Source: Lentisphaeria bacterium (GTDB lineage Bacteria; Verrucomicrobiota; Lentisphaeria; Oligosphaerales; Lenti-02). From it: 6,719 nucleotides of DNA. The notes beneath the pieces are model-generated. The model worked only from the letters and a program-made list of their open reading frames with translations, ran no database searches and had not been told where the DNA came from. The stretch covers positions 1 to 6,719 of the forward strand of contig JAGLDW010000272.1 of the NCBI GenBank assembly GCA_023145395.1, read 5' to 3'. Each line of letters opens with the position of its first letter. The first letter of the stretch is position 1. Of this stretch, positions 1-5,333 are shown one piece after another. Both the position numbers and the translations under genes were made by a program.

Positions 1-15
1 TAACACGTTGGCCCA

Positions 16-50
16 TAATATCTAAAATCTGAAATCCTAAATTCAAAATG
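16..50. repeat. AT-rich degenerate heptad tract
   Basis: Three consecutive 7-mers, taatatc (16-22), taaaatc (23-29) and tgaaatc (30-36), are followed by a related ctaaattc (37-44). The tract is far more AT-rich than its surroundings. It runs across the stop codon of the deacetylase gene. No stem followed by a T-run is visible, so I do not call it a terminator. It may be a simple intergenic repeat whose edge entered the gene's 3' end. The rest of 1-42 holds nothing else I can recognise. Confidence 0.45.
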
Positions 51-915
51 TGAGGAGTAAGGGTCGGCGGCTGCACGTCAGACCGTCCGGCGGAGAGTCT
101 ACAAGGCCAACCATGTCCCGGGCGTGGATTGTCCGTCTCTTTGCGAACACCGCAAGCAATCGTTCGAAGGTCTGGAAGCGATCCGCCAGCCACATGCAGA
201 GCGGATGGCACAAGATTGTGGCGATGCCGCCTCGCTCATCGATGCCCAACGCCTGGCGCAACACCAGTTCGCCCCATTCCTCAATCGTGTAGCTCACCGC
301 GCCAAACGCGTCCTCGCCATATCCCTGGGCGTTGATCTTCTCGACGTATTCCCGTGTACGGTGAGCGTGATAGAGGTGGTCATGGTCTGGGATCACATTG
401 AGCGGATGGCTAATAATCCCCGCCTCAATGCGCTCCGGCCAGAGAGTGTCCTTCTCGATGGCGTCGGAAGTCACCTTCAGTCCGTGCTTGGCCAGCAGTT
501 CGTAGGTGTTGCAGTCCACTTTGTAGCTATGTCCACGCCAGGAGACGAGTTGCTCGCCGGTTTTCTCCCGAACCACCTCGACGTTGCGCCCGATGTCCAG
601 GTCCTGGTACCAGCGCGGGCCATTCCACAGCCCCGTTTGCTCGCCGTAGGCGTCAAAGCATTCGCGCGGAAAGCGGGCGTTGAACATGTGTCCGCCGACC
701 TCGACTCGCGGACTGGCCACGACCGGCTCGAGATCATCCCACTCCTCGGTGAAGCAGCGACCGCAGACATACAGCGTCGCATTCACGCCATGCTTCTCCA
801 AAAGCTGCACGTAGTGCTGTGCAATGCGGATCTCCGTCAACGACGGATCGTCGATATGCCTCTGGTCGTTGATCAGAAGCGAGCTGTGATGCACGTCCCC
901 TGTCAGACAAATCAT
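43..915 (-). CDS. NodB-fold polysaccharide deacetylase-like protein
   Basis: This 290-residue protein looks like a divergent member of the polysaccharide deacetylase (NodB, carbohydrate esterase 4-like) superfamily, metal-dependent hydrolases that usually remove N- or O-acyl groups from glycans. The motifs I can match are TGDVHH at residues 5-10 (first motif, D7 as catalytic base or metal ligand), GGHMFNA at 74-80 (H76, metal ligand), WRGHSY at 126-131 (third motif) and CHP at 236-238 (H237, the usual catalytic His). The first motif has D-V-H where classical members have D-D. A His-rich stretch, DHDHLYHAH, lies at 177-185. There is no signal peptide, so it is probably cytoplasmic or acts on small substrates. 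I chose the ATG at 915 because AAGGA lies 12 nt upstream. An in-frame ATG at 1032 would run through a palindromic repeat and overlap the preceding gene. It is last in the transketolase/UroD-like gene run, 91 nt after the UroD-like gene. The substrate is unknown. Confidence 0.8.
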   Translation of the reverse strand: MICLTGDVHHSSLLINDQRHIDDPSLTEIRIAQHYVQLLEKHGVNATLYVCGRCFTEEWDDLEPVVASPRVEVGGHMFNARFPRECFDAYGEQTGLWNGPRWYQDLDIGRNVEVVREKTGEQLVSWRGHSYKVDCNTYELLAKHGLKVTSDAIEKDTLWPERIEAGIISHPLNVIPDHDHLYHAHRTREYVEKINAQGYGEDAFGAVSYTIEEWGELVLRQALGIDERGGIATILCHPLCMWLADRFQTFERLLAVFAKRRTIHARDMVGLVDSPPDGLTCSRRPLLLTF

Positions 916-927
916 GGCTGTATCTAT

Positions 928-932
928 TCCTT
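928..932 (-). promoter_or_regulatory. ribosome binding site of the deacetylase-like gene
   Basis: AAGGA on the minus strand, 12 nt before the ATG at 915. It supports that start over the upstream in-frame ATGs at 1014 and 1032, neither of which has a purine-rich site in front. Confidence 0.5.
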
Positions 933-941
933 GTATCGCTT

Positions 942-997
942 GTGGTTCGGCGCGGCCCGCGCCGAGATGTATTACGGGACGGGACGTCCCGAACCAC
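942..997. repeat. compound palindrome (REP-like or three-way-junction element)
   Basis: The outer arms gtggttcgg (942-950) and ccgaaccac (989-997) are perfect inverted repeats. Between them sit two further palindromes: ggcgcgg/ccgcgcc (949-955 with 957-963) and the 12-bp cgggacgtcccg (980-991). With the outer stem limited to 942-948/991-997, a single strand could fold into a stem carrying two hairpins. The element fills the gap between the UroD-like stop (1007) and the deacetylase start (915). It could be a REP-type repeat, an RNA stability element or a processing element. There is no T-run, so a classical intrinsic terminator is unlikely. Confidence 0.65.
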
Positions 998-1006
998 CTG
1001 TCCAGC

Positions 1007-2056
1007 TCAGGCATTCGCGATCGGGTACACACCGCATTCCTGCGTAGTTCGCACCATAGCGGCGTAGTTCTCCGGATTCACGCACGAGGCGATGGTATTG
1101 CCGGAGGACATAATGTGCGGTCCCTTGGCGGAGACGTCGGCCAGCAGACGCTTGGTGGCGGCGACCACCTCCTCCACCGTGCCCCGACTGAGAAGATCGA
1201 CGCTCACATTCCCCATGAGGGCTATCCGACCTGGATAGCGCTCGAAAATGCGGTCGAGTTCCATGCCGGGCACATCCTCGAGCGGTCCGAGGCCGTCCAA
1301 CCCCGTACCCACGAGCCAGTCCATGATCTTGCGAATGTCGCCATCGACGTGTTTGATGCAGTAGGCGCCTGCTTTCTTGATGGCACCCACCACAGCGGTG
1401 TCGTGCGGGAGAATAAGCTCCTCGAACATCGCCGGGGACATCATCGGCCCCGTCCTGTCGGAGTAGTCGTCGCCGAGGAAAACCACATCTGCCCCCGCCG
1501 CGATTGTCAGCGGCAGAAGCTCGGAGTAGTAGGCCGCGCCAACGCCCATCAACTCCTTCGCAAACTCGGGGCGCAAGGCCAAGTCCATGAACAAGTTTTC
1601 GATGCCCCCGCGCAGGAAGACAGCGGGCGCCCAGCCGGACTCGGCGACGACGGCCACGGCCTTGTCGGGAAAACGCGCACGCAACTGCCGCACTTTGTCG
1701 ATGACCGGAGACTTTGTCGGGTCGGGGGGCGTGTAGCGGGCCAGATCCTCCGTCGTCTCGATGCGTGCAGGCAGGGCGGGCACGGGGATCGCCTCCTGGG
1801 TGAGATGCTGCAGAGCACCCCACTTGTCGCGGAATAGACCGTCTTCGCGATCGACCCACTCCACCTCCTCCGGCTCGTAGACCATGGTCAACGCCGTGAC
1901 CATGTCCAGGTCCAGATGTTCCACCAGATCGTTCGAGTCCCTGGCACCGGGGACGATGGCCTGGACGATCTTCGGATCGATCCACATTTCGGCAATCGGC
2001 ACACGATCAGCTTGTCGATGTTCCAGCGTGGCAAAGATACGCTCGCGCGAGTTCAT
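1007..2056 (-). CDS. uroporphyrinogen decarboxylase-like (URO-D superfamily) protein
   Basis: The 349-residue protein has the whole URO-D/COG0407 barrel: the N-terminal RERIFATLEHRQADRVP pattern (4-20), KHVDGD (235-240), the MGNV strand (281-284) and the C-terminal GNTI...NPEN segment (319-330). The family includes haem-pathway HemE and the corrinoid or coenzyme M methyltransferases MtaA/MtbA/CmuA. True HemE has an N-terminal RQAGR loop, which is absent here, so haem synthesis is unlikely. The methyltransferases bind zinc through H-x-C...C. Here the site reads H236-V-D238, with C325 near the end, so the first Cys is replaced. Function is therefore open: perhaps methyl transfer or decarboxylation with a changed metal site. 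No corrinoid protein gene is in the window. Start: ATG with AAAGGG 8 nt upstream. It lies 69 nt after the transketolase pair on the same strand, so co-transcription is plausible. Confidence 0.85.
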   Translation of the reverse strand: MNSRERIFATLEHRQADRVPIAEMWIDPKIVQAIVPGARDSNDLVEHLDLDMVTALTMVYEPEEVEWVDREDGLFRDKWGALQHLTQEAIPVPALPARIETTEDLARYTPPDPTKSPVIDKVRQLRARFPDKAVAVVAESGWAPAVFLRGGIENLFMDLALRPEFAKELMGVGAAYYSELLPLTIAAGADVVFLGDDYSDRTGPMMSPAMFEELILPHDTAVVGAIKKAGAYCIKHVDGDIRKIMDWLVGTGLDGLGPLEDVPGMELDRIFERYPGRIALMGNVSVDLLSRGTVEEVVAATKRLLADVSAKGPHIMSSGNTIASCVNPENYAAMVRTTQECGVYPIANA

Positions 2057-2064
2057 GGGTGGTA

Positions 2065-2070
2065 CCCTTT
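2065..2070 (-). promoter_or_regulatory. ribosome binding site of the UroD-like gene
   Basis: AAAGGG on the minus strand with an 8-nt spacer to the ATG at 2056, which fixes that start. Confidence 0.6.
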
Positions 2071-2080
2071 CAGGTAAGAG

Positions 2081-2103
2081 ATCCGACCGATCCGACCGAT
2101 CCA
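2081..2103. repeat. 9-bp tandem repeat, about 2.5 copies
   Basis: The unit atccgaccg occurs twice in perfect tandem (2081-2089, 2090-2098) and is followed by atcca. It lies in the 69-nt gap between the transketolase C subunit and the UroD-like gene. No clear promoter is seen in this gap, so the UroD-like gene probably depends on read-through. Confidence 0.6.
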
Positions 2104-2125
2104 GTTGATCATTTTGAGGCTGGTG

Positions 2126-3049
2126 TCACTTCCGCAACCATTCGCCCAGCCGTTCCGTTATCTTCGCCGCCGAAAGCCCGTATTGATCCAGCAGCCATTC
2201 ATGCGTTCCGACTTGGGAGACATACTCGTCCGGCAGGGCAATGCGCAGGAATTTCGCCGGCGCCACGCCCTCGTCGCAGAGCACTTCGGCCACCGCGCTG
2301 CCCAGTCCTCCCGCGAGTTGATGCTCCTCCACCGTGACGATAGCACCAGTCTCCTTCGCCGCCTGGACAATCGCCTGGCGATCAATGGGCTTCACTGTGT
2401 GCAGACTGACCACGCGGCAGTGAATGCCGCACTCGTCCAAAGCTTTGGCCGCCAGATCGACTTGGTTGCCGATGGTGCCGGTGAAAAAGATCGTGGCGTC
2501 CGCGCCGGCGCGAACCTGAATGGCCTTGCCGATCTCGAGTTGGATCGGCGCCCGATGCACGTCCGGTTCCTTTTTGTAGCCGCATCGGTAGTAGAATGGG
2601 CCGTCGTGCGCGATCATCGCGTGCACACCGGCTTCCGCCTCGGCAAAATCGCAGGGGCAGAACACGGCCATGTTCGGCAGAGCACGCATGATGGCGATGT
2701 CCTCCGTCGCCTGGTGCGACACGCCCAGCGGGCCGTAGGCCAGACCTCCGCCAATGATCACGATCTTGACGTTGGCGTTGTGATAGCAGGCGTCGTTGCG
2801 GATCTGCTCCAGACAGCGCAGCGTCGGAAAATTGGCGATGGAGTAGGTGATGGCGATGTTCCCCTCCATGGCCACGCCGCAGGCCACGCCCGTCATGTTC
2901 TGCTCGGCCACGCCGCAGTTGTACCAACGCTCCGGGAACGCATCGCGAAACGGCTCGATCTCCCCGTAGCCGATGTCCGCCAGCACCATCCAAATGCGCG
3001 GGTCGTTCCTGGCGATGTCCACCAGCACCTTGTTGAACAGCGTTCTCAT
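2126..3049 (-). CDS. transketolase, C-terminal subunit
   Basis: This 308-residue protein carries the pyrimidine-binding and C-terminal domains of a transketolase made as two polypeptides. GVAEQNM (46-52) contains E49, the conserved Glu that activates thiamine diphosphate by contacting the aminopyrimidine ring. GGGLAYGPLGVSHQATEDIA (100-119) is the typical loop of this domain, with H112 conserved. From about residue 190 the sequence follows the transketolase C-terminal domain, including EEHQLAGGLGSAVAEVL. It should assemble with the N-terminal subunit encoded directly upstream. The ATG at 3049 was chosen because the neighbour's TGA ends 1 nt before it and GGAGG lies 8 nt upstream. A longer in-frame start at 3109 would add about 20 poor residues inside the neighbour. 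The enzyme moves a two-carbon ketol unit between sugar phosphates. Whether its substrate is the usual pentose phosphate or a specialised ketose cannot be read from the sequence. Confidence 0.93.
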   Translation of the reverse strand: MRTLFNKVLVDIARNDPRIWMVLADIGYGEIEPFRDAFPERWYNCGVAEQNMTGVACGVAMEGNIAITYSIANFPTLRCLEQIRNDACYHNANVKIVIIGGGLAYGPLGVSHQATEDIAIMRALPNMAVFCPCDFAEAEAGVHAMIAHDGPFYYRCGYKKEPDVHRAPIQLEIGKAIQVRAGADATIFFTGTIGNQVDLAAKALDECGIHCRVVSLHTVKPIDRQAIVQAAKETGAIVTVEEHQLAGGLGSAVAEVLCDEGVAPAKFLRIALPDEYVSQVGTHEWLLDQYGLSAAKITERLGEWLRK

Positions 3050-3050
3050 G

Positions 3051-3872
3051 TCAGTGTCCTCCCACTTCCGCGAGCGCCCGTGCCAGTTGCTCGTCATCCA
3101 CCGATCCATAGTGACACGCGACGGTATCCTCCATCCAGCTCACGCCCTTGCCCTTGACGGTGTGGCAGATGAGCCAGGAGGGCTTGCCCGCATCGAAGGG
3201 CAGAACGCGCAGCGCCTCGTCGATGGCCTCGACATCGTGCCCGTCCACCTCTTTCGCGCTCCAGCGGAAATCCGTCAGCTTTCGGGCCAGCGGTTCCAGG
3301 TCCAGAACATCCGCGGAATGTCCCAGCGCCTGGACTTTGTTGTAGTCGACGATGACAGTGAGGTTGTCGAGCTTGTGCTGGGCGGCGAAGAGGATCGCCT
3401 CCCACGTGCTTCCCTCGTCGCAGTCGCCATCGCTCACCAGGCAGACGATGCGATGCGTCTTTCCCGCATTGCGCGCCGCCAGCGCCATGCCCACCGCCAC
3501 TGGCAAGCCATGTCCCAGGGAACCAGTGGAGAACTCCACTCCCGGAACGTAGTGCGAAATATGCCCCATGAGCTTGCCCGCATCGCGGTAGTAGCCCTCG
3601 AACCAGTCCATGGGAAAGAAACCCAGCTCTCCAAGAACAGCATACACCGCACCACCACCGTGCCCCTTGCTGAGAACGAAACGGTCCCGGTCAATCCACT
3701 CCGGCTTCTTGGGATCGACCCGCAACACACGAGTGTAGAGCACCGACAAAATCTCGGCCATGGACAACATGCTGCCCACGTGCCCGCTCCGACCGCGATG
3801 CGTCATGCGCAGACAATGCTCCCGCACACGCTTCGCCAATGCCGCGATCTCAGTTCTGGCTTGCTCATCCAT
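3051..3872 (-). CDS. transketolase, N-terminal (ThDP pyrophosphate-binding) subunit
   Basis: This 273-residue protein matches the first half of transketolase. SGH (29-31), SKGHGGGA (68-75) and GSLGHGL (117-123) are active-site segments. DGDCDEG (148-154) with N178 is the GDG...N motif that holds Mg2+ and the diphosphate of thiamine diphosphate. The length and GHVGSMLSMAEIL pattern (30-42) fit the N-subunits of split transketolases rather than the first half of a fused enzyme of about 660 residues. It is translated one nucleotide ahead of the C-subunit, which favours equal production. The ATG at 3872 has AAAGGA 11 nt upstream. A longer in-frame ATG at 3944 lies upstream of the -10 box of the promoter, so it cannot be on that transcript. 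Known dedicated split transketolases include the apulose-4-phosphate and sulfofructose enzymes. Housekeeping pentose-phosphate work is equally possible. Confidence 0.93.
   Translation of the reverse strand: MDEQARTEIAALAKRVREHCLRMTHRGRSGHVGSMLSMAEILSVLYTRVLRVDPKKPEWIDRDRFVLSKGHGGGAVYAVLGELGFFPMDWFEGYYRDAGKLMGHISHYVPGVEFSTGSLGHGLPVAVGMALAARNAGKTHRIVCLVSDGDCDEGSTWEAILFAAQHKLDNLTVIVDYNKVQALGHSADVLDLEPLARKLTDFRWSAKEVDGHDVEAIDEALRVLPFDAGKPSWLICHTVKGKGVSWMEDTVACHYGSVDDEQLARALAEVGGH
3058..3062 (-). promoter_or_regulatory. ribosome binding site of the transketolase C subunit
   Basis: GGAGG on the minus strand, 8 nt before the ATG at 3049 and inside the last codons of the N subunit. This strong site and the TGA-C-ATG junction set the C-subunit start and suggest coupled translation. 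Confidence 0.75.
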
Positions 3873-3907
3873 CAGTATCCCAGTCCTTTCTAGATACCCC
3901 CGCCGTC

Positions 3908-3930
3908 CTTTGCTCAGCGACAAAGCAAAG
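3908..3930. promoter_or_regulatory. inverted repeat over the predicted transcription start (possible operator)
   Basis: The arms ctttgct (3908-3914) and agcaaag (3924-3930) flank a 9-nt centre. Allowing one bulge, the pairing extends by gtc/gac. The repeat begins just downstream of the -10 box of the transketolase promoter and covers the expected start point near 3926, a usual place for a repressor site. It could also act as a short 5' UTR hairpin or be a REP-like palindrome. Confidence 0.45.
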
Positions 3931-3932
3931 AC

Positions 3933-3961
3933 AGGATAGCGCATGGAAACAGGACTGTCAA
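3933..3961 (-). promoter_or_regulatory. sigma70-type promoter of the transketolase operon
   Basis: On the minus strand TTGACA (3961-3956) matches the -35 consensus exactly. It is followed after 17 nt by TATCCT (3938-3933), which matches the -10 consensus at four of six positions including the key second A and last T. Transcription would start near 3926 and leave a leader of about 55 nt before the ATG at 3872. Confidence 0.75.
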
Positions 3962-3979
3962 GGCATTAGATTAGTGAAA

Positions 3980-4021
3980 AGGAAAAGGGCTTGTTGCGCC
4001 GTTTCGAGAAGCCTTTTTCCT
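3980..4021. promoter_or_regulatory. 13-bp inverted repeat in the divergent control region
   Basis: The arms aggaaaagggctt (3980-3992) and aagcctttttcct (4009-4021) pair over 13 positions with a single G-T pair, around a 16-nt centre. The repeat lies 18 nt upstream of the transketolase -35 box and 40 nt upstream of the ROK start. It is a good candidate for the ROK operator or for a structured ROK leader. A terminator is unlikely because no gene ends here. Confidence 0.5.
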
Positions 4022-4040
4022 GGTTTCATCCAGGGAAACC
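4019..4040 (+). promoter_or_regulatory. two mutually exclusive short hairpins before the ROK gene
   Basis: cctgg (4019-4023) pairs with ccagg (4030-4034), and the overlapping ggtttc (4022-4027) pairs with gaaacc (4035-4040). Only one can form at a time. The first also uses bases from the arm of the larger inverted repeat. They may be operator half-sites or leader structures. Confidence 0.3.
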
Positions 4041-4050
4041 CACCAAAGTG

Positions 4051-4055
4051 AAGGA
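4051..4055 (+). promoter_or_regulatory. ribosome binding site of the ROK gene
   Basis: AAGGA with a 6-nt spacer to the GTG at 4062. It supports the GTG over the internal ATGs at codons 12 and 15. I found no convincing promoter boxes for this gene. Confidence 0.6.
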
Positions 4056-4061
4056 ACGAGG

Positions 4062-5333
4062 GTGACAAACCTCAAACGCACTGACCGCAGCCGCATGCGG
4101 GCGATGAACACGAAACTCGTTCTCGATGCCGTGCGTGCGGTGGAAACCACATCTCAGGCGGATCTGATCAAGGCCACCAAACTGAGCACAGGGACGATTG
4201 TCAGCATCGTTCGGGATCTGCGTGTCCTCGGCCTGCTTGTCCAAGCCGGAAAAGGCGCATCCAGAGGGGGACGGCGCCCGACGCTGTTGAAGTTGAACAC
4301 CTCGGCCGCTGTCGTGCTGAGCTGCCAGGTTGGTTCGGATACGGCAACAGTGTGCGTGCTGGACCTTGGCGCCAGGGTTCTCAGTCGGCGAGAACTGGTC
4401 GTCGAGCGGGAGCATGGTCCCGCGCCATTCATGGAGATGCTAGTCGACTGTCTGCGACAGCAACTGCACGAGCTTTTCCCAAACACCCTCCACCTTCCAC
4501 CCTCGTCTTCGTCTTCCCCTCCACCCTCCACCCTCCACCCTCCACCGCCATGTCCTTCCGCGAGCCCTGTCGCCGGTCTCGGCCTGAGCCTGCATGGACC
4601 AGTCGACGCGGAGCGCGGCGTCATGCTCTTCTCCGAGCATCTAGGTTGGCGCGACGTCCCGTTCAAGGATGAATTGGAGAAGGCGTTGGGGGTGCCGGTC
4701 TTCGCCGAAGCGGAGACCCGGGCCATCGCACTTGCAGAGCAGTGCTGGGGCGCGGCCGGCGGCGCAAGAGATTTTGTGCTGATCGAGCTCGACACCGGCA
4801 TTGGCATGGTTCAGGTGCTCGACGGAAAACTTTGCCGGGGAAGCCACAACTTGGCAGGAGAGTTGGGATTCACTGCCTGGGAATCCGGCGTGGACGCGGA
4901 TCGGCGGACCGTAGTCCTTGAACAGAAAGCATCGCTACGCGCCATCTGCCGGGAAGCCGTGCAGACATCACTCGTCGAAGGACACGACCTTGCAGAGGAG
5001 ACGATACTCCAATCCCTGCTTGATCTGTCCAGTTCGGGAGATCCACAGGCCCAGCAGATTCTCGACACGGCAGCCCGGGTTCTGGGCATGGTCATCGCGA
5101 ATGTCATCAACCTGCTGGATCCAGAGCGTATCCTTCTCACTGGACGCTTGGTGTCCGGACCGGAAGGTGGACTTCTGGACCCCATCCGCCAGCATGTTCA
5201 AGCGCATTTGGTGGGCGCGCGGGATCGTGTTCCGCGTATCGAACAGGCTGTCCTAGGCGCCGATGCGGCGCTCCTCGGCGCGGCCCGCCTCGTCAGCGAC
5301 CATTTTTTCAGTGTGGACCGCAGCAAATGCTAG
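4062..5333 (+). CDS. ROK-family transcriptional regulator with altered ligand site and a Pro/Ser insert
   Basis: The 423-residue protein has a winged helix at about 16-76 (helix-turn-helix near 31-55, then the linker SRGGRRPTLLKLN at 67-79) and a ROK sugar-kinase-like domain at about 82-423. This is the layout of NagC, Mlc and XylR regulators. ROK landmarks seen are GPVD (179-182), LDTGIGMVQVLDGKL (243-257) and AGELG (265-269). Three things are odd. The usual E-N-D sugar site reads E216-A-E218. The GEIGH His is F270 and the CxCGxxGC zinc cluster is replaced by residues without Cys at about 278-286. A Pro/Ser-rich stretch at about 140-169, coded by a heptanucleotide repeat, sits just before the GLGLSLHGPVD strand. 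Kinase activity is unlikely, and the effector may not be a classical sugar. It is divergent from the transketolase operon, its likely target. Its 3' end overlaps the convergent SGNH gene by 81 bp. Confidence 0.88.
   Translation: MTNLKRTDRSRMRAMNTKLVLDAVRAVETTSQADLIKATKLSTGTIVSIVRDLRVLGLLVQAGKGASRGGRRPTLLKLNTSAAVVLSCQVGSDTATVCVLDLGARVLSRRELVVEREHGPAPFMEMLVDCLRQQLHELFPNTLHLPPSSSSSPPPSTLHPPPPCPSASPVAGLGLSLHGPVDAERGVMLFSEHLGWRDVPFKDELEKALGVPVFAEAETRAIALAEQCWGAAGGARDFVLIELDTGIGMVQVLDGKLCRGSHNLAGELGFTAWESGVDADRRTVVLEQKASLRAICREAVQTSLVEGHDLAEETILQSLLDLSSSGDPQAQQILDTAARVLGMVIANVINLLDPERILLTGRLVSGPEGGLLDPIRQHVQAHLVGARDRVPRIEQAVLGADAALLGAARLVSDHFFSVDRSKC
4486..4546. repeat. ccctcca heptanucleotide repeat inside the ROK gene; G4 motif on the minus strand
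   Basis: Four perfect tandem copies of ccctcca lie at 4517-4544. Another perfect copy is at 4486-4492 and a one-mismatch copy at 4493-4499, and a doubled cgtctt hexamer (4504-4515) lies between. On the minus strand the tract gives four G-runs of three or more separated by 4-nt loops (4516-4540), the classic G-quadruplex pattern. The reading frame stays open and encodes a Pro/Ser/His-rich insert. The unit is not a multiple of three, so loss or gain of one copy would shift the frame. Confidence 0.75.

Noticed and set aside
913..1032. Upstream ATG at 1032 (or 1014) as the deacetylase-like start
   Set aside because: The extra 39 residues come from the palindromic element and the end of the UroD-like gene. 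No ribosome site precedes those ATGs.
124..1837. Two long plus-strand frames of about 307 codons opposite the deacetylase-like and UroD-like genes
   Set aside because: They mirror well-recognised genes, show no family motifs and start without ribosome binding sites. Long antisense frames are normal in GC-rich DNA.
2057..2067. gggtggtaccc on the plus strand, similar to the T-box antiterminator core
   Set aside because: It is on the strand opposite to the flanking genes, with no specifier stem, terminator or suitable downstream gene. A chance match around a ribosome site.
2105..3893. Plus-strand frames of 350 and 306 codons opposite the transketolase subunits
   Set aside because: Both transketolase subunits are certain from their motifs; the opposite frames look like no protein family I know and have low-complexity Val/His/Arg-rich content.
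3980..4021. The 13-bp inverted repeat as an intrinsic terminator
   Set aside because: No gene ends towards it from either side, and the T-run is inside the arm rather than after the stem.
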